Below are positions 6,185 through 11,863 of a stretch of 16,915 nt of DNA, one piece after another. A program made the translations under genes and the position numbers. Positions within the stretch are counted from its first letter, which is position 1. Every line of letters starts with the position of its first letter. The notes under the pieces were generated by a model. It was not told the DNA's origin. It saw nothing but the letters and a program-made list of their open reading frames with translations, and searched no databases. Source of the DNA: Candidatus Nomurabacteria bacterium (lineage in GTDB: Bacteria; Patescibacteriota; Minisyncoccia; Phycocordibacterales; SBAW01); contig CALQZN010000014.1 in assembly GCA_943349675.1 (NCBI GenBank), forward strand, positions 1-16,915, written 5' to 3'.

Positions 6185-7894
6185 ATGAATAAACGTTTTC
6201 TTGGCCGCACACGAGTCATTACACTCTTTTTTATTTTGATTGTGCTTGTGATTGTGGGGCGTTTGTATGTGCTGCAAGTGGTGCGTGGTCATGCATATGC
6301 TACCCGCGCAAACGCGCAATTTTTGCCCCAGACAAGCTCCCTTCTTGACAGGGGTACTATTTACTTTACGGATAAAAACGATACTCAAATAACTGCCGCT
6401 ACACTTAAAACTGGCTACGCTTTGGCAGTAAACCCATCTAAAGTAGAGGACGCAGAAGTGTTATACGAGGCACTTAAAGATGTGACGACTTTATCGCACG
6501 AGGAATTTATTGCCAAAGCAACAAAGAAGGGGAGTCAGTACCAACTAGTTGCCCAACATTTAGACAGCAAGCGCGGGATGGAGCTGCAAGCAAAACAACT
6601 ACCAGGGCTCATCCTCCAGCAAGACCATTGGCGGCTGTACCCTGGCGGGGCTCTTGCAGCACAGACGCTGGGGTTTGTTGCGTACAATGCAGACAACAGG
6701 CAAGAGGGGCGCTATGGCTTGGAGCGATTTTATAATACAACCCTTGAGCGAGAACATAACGACCTATATGCAAACTTTTTTGTGGAGCTTTTTGGTGGGA
6801 TACAACAACTAACAAGTAATGCACAGCAAGGTGACCTTGTGACTACCATCGAACCATCGGTGCAGGCCGAGTTGGAGCGGCAACTAACAAAGTACGACGA
6901 AGCATGGCACCCAAAACTCTCGGGTGGCATCATTATGAACCCTCAAACAGGTGAGATATACGCCATGGCCGTGTCGCCGACGTTTGACCTAAATGCGTTT
7001 AATAAAGAAACAAACCCGCTTATTTATGCAAACCCTATGGTGCAAAACGTGTACGAGATGGGCTCTATTATCAAACCCCTTACCATGGCGGCTGGTATTG
7101 ACTCGGGTGTTGTAATAGAAACTACCACCTACAACGACACTGGATGTATTGTTGTGGATACTAAAAAAATCTGTAACTTTGACCTCAAGGCTCGCGGCAC
7201 CGTCCCTATGCAAGAAATTTTGAGTCAATCGCTCAATGTGGGTGTGTCGTATATTGCGACAAAAATGGGTGGGGAGGTGATGCGGACTTATTTTTTAGAA
7301 AAATATCAACTAGGGAGTACCACAAATATAGATTTGCCAGGCGAAGTGGGAGGAATTGTAAACAACTTGGAAAGTCCGCGCCAGGTTGAGTATGATACTG
7401 CGTCCTTTGGGCAGGGTATTGCGCTCACGCCCATTACCACAGTGCGGGCCTTGTCTGTTGTTGCTAACGGAGGGTTTTTGGTGACACCCCATGTAGTGCG
7501 TGCGGTGCGACCCAGAAGTGGTGCGGTTAGGGCACTTCCGTTGCCCGACAAGGTTGCAGTGCTTAAACCGCAAACAGCAACTGTTGTGAGCCGTATGCTC
7601 ACCAAGGTAGTGGACGACGCGCTTACTCAAGGCGCCTACAAACTCGACCATTACAGCGTTGCGGCAAAGACAGGTACTGCGCAGATTGCGAACCCAGGAG
7701 GTGGCGGGTATTATAGCGATAGGTTCTTGCACAGTTTTTTTGGGTACTTCCCATCGTACGGTGCGCAGTTTGTTATATTCTTGTTTGCAGTGGAGCCCGT
7801 GGGTGCGCCGTATGCGTCGACTACCTTGGCGCCACCTTGGCACTCGCTCACACAATTTCTTATTAACTATTACAACATTCCCCCTGACCGGTAG
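6185..7894 (+). CDS. ftsI: Penicillin-binding protein FtsI/PBP3-like septal transpeptidase
   Basis: A 569-residue class B PBP. It has a short basic N-terminus, one membrane segment (about 11-28), and a pedestal domain with LLDRGTIY (53-60) and YPGGALAAQTLGFV (152-165). The transpeptidase domain carries S294-I-I-K297, S349-L-N351 and K495-T-G-T498. The SLN motif and dcw position mark it as the divisome enzyme, in contrast to the SSD of mrdA. It cross-links septal peptidoglycan with FtsW, though ftsW is not in the window. After KTGT comes a glycine-rich IANPGGGGYYSDR loop before HSFFGYFP. There is no PASTA domain at the C-terminus. It begins 12 nt after ftsL with no clear Shine-Dalgarno and sits 8 nt before murF. 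Confidence 0.93.
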   Translation: MNKRFLGRTRVITLFFILIVLVIVGRLYVLQVVRGHAYATRANAQFLPQTSSLLDRGTIYFTDKNDTQITAATLKTGYALAVNPSKVEDAEVLYEALKDVTTLSHEEFIAKATKKGSQYQLVAQHLDSKRGMELQAKQLPGLILQQDHWRLYPGGALAAQTLGFVAYNADNRQEGRYGLERFYNTTLEREHNDLYANFFVELFGGIQQLTSNAQQGDLVTTIEPSVQAELERQLTKYDEAWHPKLSGGIIMNPQTGEIYAMAVSPTFDLNAFNKETNPLIYANPMVQNVYEMGSIIKPLTMAAGIDSGVVIETTTYNDTGCIVVDTKKICNFDLKARGTVPMQEILSQSLNVGVSYIATKMGGEVMRTYFLEKYQLGSTTNIDLPGEVGGIVNNLESPRQVEYDTASFGQGIALTPITTVRALSVVANGGFLVTPHVVRAVRPRSGAVRALPLPDKVAVLKPQTATVVSRMLTKVVDDALTQGAYKLDHYSVAAKTGTAQIANPGGGGYYSDRFLHSFFGYFPSYGAQFVIFLFAVEPVGAPYASTTLAPPWHSLTQFLINYYNIPPDR

Positions 7895-7902
7895 GTCTTA
7901 CT

Positions 7903-9216
7903 ATGCGATTATTTTTTAGAAAAGCAGTGGTCGCTATCCTTATATTGGAAGCTCAGTTGGTGGTCCGTAAGTACAAGCCGCGCATTGTTGCTGTTACTGG
8001 GAGTGTAGGGAAGACGTCAACTAAAGATGCTATTTTTGCAGTGTTAGCAGACAACCAGCATGTGCGCAAAAGTGACAAAAGTTTTAATAGCGAAATAGGC
8101 CTCCCTCTTACCATTTTAGGCTGCCCCAATGCGTGGAATAACCCACTACGATGGCTGCAAAATATTTTTGATGGATTTTTGTTATTGGTTTTACCTAGTC
8201 GTTATCCTGCGTGGTTGGTGCTTGAAGTTGGGGCAGACAGACCGGGTGACATTAGTGGTGTGGCAAAGTGGTTGCCAGTTGATGTGGCTGTTATTACACG
8301 TCTGCCCGAGGTGCCAGTCCATGTAGAATTTTTTGACTCACCAGAGGAGGTGGTAGAGGAAAAGGCAGCGCTCATCCAGGCAGTTAAACCAGGAGGCACG
8401 GTTGTTTTGTATGCCGACGATGCTCGCGCCCAAATGTTGCGGAGGCGTGCGGAGGCGCGGAGTCTACAGGTACGCACTTTTGGTTTTACTGCAGCAGACG
8501 TACAAGGTAGCGACTTTACTTTTGTTGATGAGACAGTTTCTTGTGGTGCGCGCCCCATTGGCATGTCTATGCGCATTACTATGGACGGTGGCAGTGCCCC
8601 ATATGTAGCCACAGGAGTTTTGGGTGCTCATTCTTTGTTGCCTATGCTTGCAGCTGTAGCTGTGGGTGGTGCCCTTGGTAAAGGTTTGGCTGAATTAGTT
8701 GCATCACTTGGGCAGTATGAGCCACCTCCTGGTCGGATGCACTTATTGCCGGGTATCAAAGATACTCTTATTATTGACGACACCTACAATTCTTCTCCTG
8801 CGGCAACAGCAGCTGCTCTCGATACCGTCTTGGCACTTAAAGCACACATGAATGGCCGGCAGATACTAGTATTGGCCGACATGTTGGAGTTGGGGCGCCA
8901 CAGTGTCGACGAACATCGCAAAATTGGCGCACAAGCAGCAAAAGTGGCTGATGTGTTGGTGACTGTTGGGTTTCGAGCGCGCGACATTGCCGGAGCAGCA
9001 CTAGACAACGGGTTGCCAGATGGATCTATATTTCAATACGAAGATGCATCAAAAGCAGGGGATGAATTGGCCGCTATGCTTATGCCGTGCGACAGCGTAC
9101 TCGTAAAAGGCTCGCAAAGTATGCGTATGGAGAAGACAGTTGAACATCTAATGCGCGACCCTGAGCGTGCCGGAGAGTTGTTGGTACGGCAAGATGTTGA
9201 TTGGAAGAAAAAATAA
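7903..9216 (+). CDS. murF: MurF-like Mur ligase lacking the N-terminal domain
   Basis: A 437-residue ATP-dependent Mur ligase, most like MurF, which adds D-Ala-D-Ala to UDP-MurNAc-tripeptide in the cytoplasm. Visible motifs are the P-loop T32-GSVGKTST40, NSEIGLPLTIL (62-72), LEVGADRPGDI (107-117), HVEFFDSPEE (140-149), and the C-terminal entry PPPGRMHLL (274-282) with IIDDTYNSSPAATAAALD (290-307), followed by VLADMLELG. Canonical MurF has about 80-100 residues of uridine-binding domain before the P-loop. Here only 31 residues precede it, partly hydrophobic (VVAILILEAQLVV). The substrate is therefore less certain than the fold, and MurT/MurE-type relatives are less likely given the NSEIG and NSSP motifs. 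TAGGT seven nt upstream of the ATG may be a weak ribosome-binding site. It lies between ftsI and the epimerase. Confidence 0.85.
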   Translation: MRLFFRKAVVAILILEAQLVVRKYKPRIVAVTGSVGKTSTKDAIFAVLADNQHVRKSDKSFNSEIGLPLTILGCPNAWNNPLRWLQNIFDGFLLLVLPSRYPAWLVLEVGADRPGDISGVAKWLPVDVAVITRLPEVPVHVEFFDSPEEVVEEKAALIQAVKPGGTVVLYADDARAQMLRRRAEARSLQVRTFGFTAADVQGSDFTFVDETVSCGARPIGMSMRITMDGGSAPYVATGVLGAHSLLPMLAAVAVGGALGKGLAELVASLGQYEPPPGRMHLLPGIKDTLIIDDTYNSSPAATAAALDTVLALKAHMNGRQILVLADMLELGRHSVDEHRKIGAQAAKVADVLVTVGFRARDIAGAALDNGLPDGSIFQYEDASKAGDELAAMLMPCDSVLVKGSQSMRMEKTVEHLMRDPERAGELLVRQDVDWKKK

Positions 9217-9222
9217 TTTTTT

Positions 9223-10137
9223 ATGCGCATACTAGTAACAGGAGGGACGGGTTTTGTAGGGTCAAATATTGCCAATGCGCTGGCGAGGGAGGGCCACGAT
9301 GTGTGGGTGACAGGGAGTATGCACGAGCGCCCGCTGCCGGGGTTTGAGGGAAAAATTTTATATACGGGCATTATGGGAATAGATTGGGACAGGGTGGGCC
9401 AGATAGACGCGGTGCTACATCAAGGGGCTATTTCGGACACGCGGGTGCATGACCGCGCCGAGATGTTGCGGGCAAATTTTGAAACATCTAAGGCAGTGTT
9501 TGAGTATGCTGCAGGGCATGGTTGCAAACACATCGTATACGCATCATCGACTGCAGTGTATGGTGTCTTGCCTCCGCTGTATAAAGAGGATGGGCCTGTT
9601 GCGCCGGTTAATGTGTACGGCGAATCGAAAGTTTTAGTTGATGAGTATGCTAAAACATTTGCACAGGCGCATCCAGATATCGCTGTGGTGGGGCTACGGT
9701 ACTGCAATGTGTACGGCCCAGGCGAGGCATACAAAGGTAAAACGTCGACCATGATTTACCAGTTTGCGCAGCAAATGCTAAAGGGGAATCCAAAATTATT
9801 TGAGCATGGCGAGCAAAGGCGCGACTATATCTATATTAAAGATGTGGTGCGGGCAAACATGCTTGCCCTTGAGGCAAAGACAAGTGGGCTTTTTAATTGT
9901 GGCTCGGGTACTGCAACAACGTTTAATGATATTGTTGTATTGCTTAACCAAACACTGAGCCTGAACCGTATGTCAGAATATATTCCAAATCCTTACAGTG
10001 CGTCTGAATATCAGTCGTACACACAGTGCGATATTTCCCAGATACAAGAAAAATTGGGCTTTACACCCAGCTACGACATCGCATCTGGTATTAAAGATTA
10101 TTTTGAAAGTGGGGAGTTGGTAGACAAAAATCGTTAG
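9223..10137 (+). CDS. NAD(P)-dependent sugar-nucleotide epimerase, HldD (RfaD)-like
   Basis: A 304-residue extended-type short-chain dehydrogenase/epimerase. It has the Rossmann motif GGTGFVGSN (7-15), YASSTAVYG (106-114, catalytic Ser/Thr) and Y132-GESK136 (catalytic Tyr and Lys). Features shared with ADP-L-glycero-D-manno-heptose 6-epimerase are HQGAISDT (66-73), NVYGPGEAYKGK (162-173), KLFEHGEQRRDYIYIKDVV (191-209) and EYIPNP...YQSYTQCD (252-270). These make HldD the closest family I recognise. Heptose synthesis would be unexpected in a CPR cell without lipopolysaccharide, so a related 6- or 4-epimerase acting on another nucleotide sugar is possible. It starts 6 nt after murF, apparently the last gene of the division operon. 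Its stop overlaps that of the opposite-strand SemiSWEET gene, so there is no room for a terminator between them. Confidence 0.8.
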   Translation: MRILVTGGTGFVGSNIANALAREGHDVWVTGSMHERPLPGFEGKILYTGIMGIDWDRVGQIDAVLHQGAISDTRVHDRAEMLRANFETSKAVFEYAAGHGCKHIVYASSTAVYGVLPPLYKEDGPVAPVNVYGESKVLVDEYAKTFAQAHPDIAVVGLRYCNVYGPGEAYKGKTSTMIYQFAQQMLKGNPKLFEHGEQRRDYIYIKDVVRANMLALEAKTSGLFNCGSGTATTFNDIVVLLNQTLSLNRMSEYIPNPYSASEYQSYTQCDISQIQEKLGFTPSYDIASGIKDYFESGELVDKNR

Positions 10138-10505
10138 CGATAGAGCAAAATGCCGTAGACGACCGTGCCGTTTAAAATCGCCATCAATCCGTTGGCGATA
10201 GTTATGGGTACCTCTTTGTGTACTAACCCATACAAAGTCCATACAAGGTTGATGCAACAAAGCAGGGTCCAGGTAGGGAGCGAGAGGCTAGAAACGTCGC
10301 GTGTCTCAAAAAGTTGGAGCACTTGTGGCAACAAGGCTAGCGGTGCGGCAACTGCTACAAAATACATTACATAGTCCAAAACTCTTTTAAAAAAGCGGGG
10401 GTTGGGATATTTTTCTAAATTTTTATATATCCGCTTACGAATATGTACATGATGGAAGCTCACAAGGGTAAGTGTAGCACCTGTGTGACTACTATGAACG
10501 GGCAT
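10134..10505 (-). CDS. SemiSWEET/PQ-loop small sugar transporter-like protein
   Basis: A 123-residue membrane protein with one PQ-loop three-helix bundle: helices at about 45-65, 77-95 and 98-122. The signature P60-Q61 is in APLALLPQVLQLFETRDVSSLSLPTW, and N105 lies in helix 3 (TIANGLMAILNG). SemiSWEETs act as dimers to move sugars across the membrane by facilitated diffusion. About 44 basic and His-rich residues precede helix 1 (HHVHIRKRIYKNLEKYPNPRF), an extension absent from classical SemiSWEETs. Internal starts would remove some of it, but the extension looks deliberate (charged, then a helix). It follows the small membrane gene by 5 nt and probably shares its transcript. It converges on the epimerase with overlapping stop codons. 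The substrate is unknown. Confidence 0.75.
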   Translation of the reverse strand: MPVHSSHTGATLTLVSFHHVHIRKRIYKNLEKYPNPRFFKRVLDYVMYFVAVAAPLALLPQVLQLFETRDVSSLSLPTWTLLCCINLVWTLYGLVHKEVPITIANGLMAILNGTVVYGILLYR

Positions 10506-10510
10506 GGTGT

Positions 10511-10813
10511 TTATAGATTTTCTTTAATTTTTCCATACAGCCAGCCGAGTGACGAGCCAATGAGAAAACAAATTGTTCCAATTATTGCGGCTGATAGTAC
10601 ACCTAGAACAATAAGATTGAAAAATGGAACATCACCTCCTTCAGCCATACCCCAAGCACCAAAAAACACACCCGGGTTAAGGTACATCAGCCAATCGTCG
10701 TTGACGCAGAAAGAACCAAAGCAGTTATTAAGGAAAACCATTTCCAAAACTGAAAGTAAAATATATAAGACCAAGAGTGAAATGCCCCCTCTCAGCCAAT
10801 AGCGTTTTTGCAT
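10511..10813 (-). CDS. Small membrane protein of unknown function
   Basis: A 100-residue hydrophobic protein that I do not recognise. Membrane segments are likely at about 9-27 and 65-88, with a third, weaker one at 43-55. Between the first two are two cysteines (C31, C36) and acidic residues, in NNCFGSFCVNDDW, which might form a disulfide if outside. The C-terminus is basic (WLYGKIKENL). It is a confident gene because it sits 5 nt before the SemiSWEET gene, has a clear hydrophobic pattern, and starts at an ATG preceded by a TATAAC-type -10 box 5 nt upstream. No Shine-Dalgarno is present. Function is unknown; proximity suggests a membrane or surface role only. Confidence 0.65.
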   Translation of the reverse strand: MQKRYWLRGGISLLVLYILLSVLEMVFLNNCFGSFCVNDDWLMYLNPGVFFGAWGMAEGGDVPFFNLIVLGVLSAAIIGTICFLIGSSLGWLYGKIKENL

Positions 10814-10824
10814 ACAGGGTTATA
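10814..10824 (-). promoter_or_regulatory. Leaderless-type -10 box for the small membrane gene pair
   Basis: On the minus strand TATAAC (10819-10824) is followed by five bases and then the ATG at 10813. No good -35 is seen (TTCTAA at 17 bp spacing). The spacing fits transcription starting at the ATG. Confidence 0.45.
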
Positions 10825-10875
10825 GTAACACCTTACTTTCTTTAGAAATTAAGTGGATAGCTTCGTACCTAAATT

Positions 10876-11085
10876 TTACAAGTTTTGGTGGTGGGTGTGG
10901 CGAGGGATGATAATCGCGGCGATGATGTACGCGACTACTCCAGGGACGACGCCAGTAAAAATCACTACCAATAGCCAAACAACACGCAAGAGTACTGGAT
11001 CGATGTTTAAAAATTCTCCAAACCCACCATAAATACCAGCAAATATTTTGTTACTGTCGCTTTTGTATAGTCTTTTATGGTCCAT
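10876..11085 (-). CDS. PspC-domain membrane protein
   Basis: A 69-residue protein that is essentially one PspC domain. It begins MDHKRLYKSDSNKIFAGIYG, followed by GFGEFLNIDPVLLRVVWLLV, matching the family pattern K-L-Y-R-s...G-V-x-G-G-l-a-e-y-f-x-i-D-p-x-l-v-R. A two-part hydrophobic stretch (about 35-62) ends at AAIIIPRHTHH. PspC proteins are membrane components linked to envelope-stress responses; in single-domain bacterial versions the role is not well defined. Start: TATACT lies exactly 6 nt upstream of the ATG with no ribosome-binding site, so it appears leaderless. The tail is His-rich (HTHHQ). It lies upstream of, and in the same direction as, the two other small membrane genes, 62 nt away. 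Confidence 0.88.
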   Translation of the reverse strand: MDHKRLYKSDSNKIFAGIYGGFGEFLNIDPVLLRVVWLLVVIFTGVVPGVVAYIIAAIIIPRHTHHQNL

Positions 11086-11097
11086 GCCCTAAGTATA
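11086..11097 (-). promoter_or_regulatory. Leaderless-type promoter of the PspC gene
   Basis: On the minus strand TATACT (11092-11097) is followed by TAGGGC and then ATG, a six-base gap like that of lysS, yqeY and rmuC. The -35 region is weak (GTCGAA at 17 bp). Confidence 0.55.
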
Positions 11098-11120
11098 TCA
11101 ATTTTCAGGTCTTTTTCGAC

Positions 11121-11175
11121 TTATCCACACCCACACTTACGAAGGACTGACCTTCGTATAAAAAAGTGGGGATAA
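11121..11175. other. Inverted pair of DnaA-box-like 9-mers around a hairpin
   Basis: TTATCCACA (11121-11129) is a perfect DnaA-box consensus. TGGGGATAA (11167-11175) is a one-mismatch box in the opposite orientation. Between them lies a perfect hairpin, TACGAAGG (11138-11145) with CCTTCGTA (11151-11158), followed by an A-rich run. The symmetry is visible in the sequence; DnaA binding is only inferred. No dnaA, dnaN or parA is nearby, so I do not call it an origin. Confidence 0.35.
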
Positions 11176-11207
11176 CTTTTTGAGGAGGGAATCGGTCACA
11201 AGTCGAA

Positions 11208-11264
11208 TTTGCTCGTCAGCAAACTCGCTCGCGACCCCGGCTCGCGGTTTTGCAAGTGCAAAAC
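11208..11264. repeat. Three adjacent short hairpins in intergenic DNA
   Basis: Consecutive inverted repeats are TTTGCT/AGCAAA (11208-11223), CGCGA/TCGCG (11230-11246) and GTTTTGC/GCAAAAC (11247-11264), the last two immediately adjacent. No open frame of note covers them. They lie downstream of the tRNA gene on the minus strand and upstream of pspC. They could be a processed RNA, a REP-like element or transcription-blocking structures; I cannot tell which. Confidence 0.4.
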
Positions 11265-11276
11265 ATCGCTGCGCCC

Positions 11277-11328
11277 GTCACAAAAGCAGAAAATCCCGCG
11301 CAGGCGGGATGTTTCTGTCTTTTGTGAC
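11277..11328 (-). terminator. Long inverted repeat/terminator at the tRNA-Glu 3' end
   Basis: Arms 11277-11299 and 11304-11328 are complementary over 23 bp with two single-base bulges and a GCAG loop. The GC core is TCCCGC/GCGGGA. Read on the minus strand, the core hairpin (11287-11317) is followed by CTTTTGT, so it can terminate the tRNA transcript. The outer part of the stem reaches into the last four bases of the tRNA gene (11325-11328). Confidence 0.65.
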
Positions 11329-11396
11329 CCTATGGGGAATCGAACCCCAATTTACGCCGTGAGAGGGCGCTGTCCTAACCGTTAGACGATAGGGCC
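11325..11396 (-). tRNA. tRNA-Glu (anticodon CTC)
   Basis: The minus strand folds into a complete 72-nt cloverleaf. The acceptor stem is GGCCCTA/TAGGGTC (one G-U pair), with T8 and C9, D stem GTCT/GGAC with loop AACGGTTA, anticodon stem GCGCC/GGCGT with loop CTCTCAC (anticodon CTC, reading GAG), a 4-nt variable loop AAAT, and T arm TGGGG-TTCGATT-CCCCA. The discriminator is A. CCA is not encoded (CAA follows), so it must be added by CCA-adding enzyme. Its body resembles bacterial tRNA-Glu. The usual companion TTC isoacceptor is not in this window. It is isolated from other tRNAs and flanked by inverted repeats on both sides. Confidence 0.95.
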
Positions 11397-11410
11397 GAGT
11401 GAGTGAGCGG

Positions 11411-11462
11411 TGAAAGTCAGACTTTCAACTGCGAGCGAACGAGGTTCTATACGAATGTATAG
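11411..11462. repeat. Two short inverted repeats upstream of tRNA-Glu
   Basis: TGAAAGTC-A-GACTTTCA (11411-11427) and CTATAC-GAAT-GTATAG (11447-11462) lie in the presumed promoter region of the tRNA (minus strand). They could be operators or transcript hairpins. No convincing -35/-10 pair was found. The remainder of 11397-11511 shows no gene. Confidence 0.35.
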
Positions 11463-11511
11463 GGCCTAAACTCAGCACCACCACATCGTAACAGAAAAGG
11501 GAAGGTAGGGC

Positions 11512-11541
11512 AAAAAAGATGGCTGTACTTGAGGTACAGCC
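11512..11541 (-). terminator. Intrinsic terminator of the lipoprotein gene
   Basis: On the minus strand GGCTGTAC-CTCAA-GTACAGCC (11521-11541) is followed by ATC and six Ts (11512-11517). It lies 10 nt past the lipoprotein stop codon. Confidence 0.9.
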
Positions 11542-11551
11542 GAGGTAAACA

Positions 11552-11758
11552 CTATTTGTGTGATGTTGGCCGAAATGGCGGCCCGTCCCAGTTGGCGTCG
11601 TAGCCTGGCGCCATGGTGAGCTTTCCTTCCTGCACACTCTTGACCCAGTTGTCTTGGAATGTACGCTCAATTGGAGCGCACCCCGATAGAGAGATGATGG
11701 ACAGTAGTATCAAAACGCTCGCTAGATACACTGCCGGGTCTTTTGCCAGTATTTTCAT
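11552..11758 (-). CDS. Small putative lipoprotein
   Basis: A 68-residue exported protein. After MKILAKDPAV comes a hydrophobic core (about 11-24), then the lipobox L-S-G-C with the cysteine at position 27, giving a mature peptide of about 42 residues (CAPIERTFQDNWVKSVQEGK...). Signal peptidase II cleavage and lipidation at C27 are predicted. The mature part is polar with no domain I recognise. It forms its own transcription unit: a consensus promoter (TTGACA, 16 bp, TATTAT), a Shine-Dalgarno GGAG 7 nt before the ATG, and a strong terminator. The SD and start lie in a palindrome (11757-11771). It lies just downstream of a second exported-protein gene with the same style of signals, so the two may be functionally linked. 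Function unknown. Confidence 0.75.
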   Translation of the reverse strand: MKILAKDPAVYLASVLILLSIISLSGCAPIERTFQDNWVKSVQEGKLTMAPGYDANWDGPPFRPTSHK

Positions 11759-11771
11759 GGAGTAACTCCAT
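11757..11771 (-). promoter_or_regulatory. Palindrome covering SD and start codon of the lipoprotein
   Basis: ATGGAGTTACTCCAT on the minus strand can fold as a 6-bp stem with a 3-nt loop. One arm holds GGAG (the Shine-Dalgarno) and the other arm ends in the AU of the start codon. It could limit translation, as an RNA thermometer does, or be a DNA operator. Confidence 0.45.
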
Positions 11772-11785
11772 ATGTGACCGCTGCT

Positions 11786-11813
11786 ATAATACTATTAAAT
11801 CAATTTTTGTCAA
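11786..11813 (-). promoter_or_regulatory. Consensus sigma70-type promoter of the lipoprotein gene
   Basis: On the minus strand TTGACA (11808-11813), 16 bp, TATTAT (11786-11791). The predicted start leaves a short leader of about 20 nt with an SD, unlike the leaderless genes elsewhere in the window. Confidence 0.8.
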
Positions 11814-11824
11814 TAACTTACGTT

Positions 11825-11857
11825 AAAAAAATAGCCACCCTTGAATAAAGGGTGGCT
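11825..11857 (-). terminator. Intrinsic terminator of the SPFH-like gene
   Basis: On the minus strand AGCCACCCTT-loop-AAGGGTGGCT (11833-11857, perfect 10-bp stem) is followed by TA and then TTTTTTT (11825-11831). It lies a few bases after the stop codon. Confidence 0.92.
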
Positions 11858-11863
11858 CGGTGG

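Noticed and set aside
10165..10802. Plus-strand open frames of 69 and 119 codons in the small-membrane-gene region
   Set aside because: They are antisense to the SemiSWEET and membrane genes, low in domain-like pattern, and lack start signals.
11101..11180. Chromosomal replication origin
   Set aside because: Only one perfect and one near-perfect DnaA box are present, with no AT-rich unwinding region of size and no dnaA, dnaN or parAB nearby.
11389..11466. Attachment site or tRNA fragment: ATAGGGCC repeated exactly 70 bp apart (11389 and 11459), matching the tRNA 5' end
   Set aside because: Only 8 bp, no integrase gene, and the rest of the tRNA is not duplicated; likely chance or a small relic.
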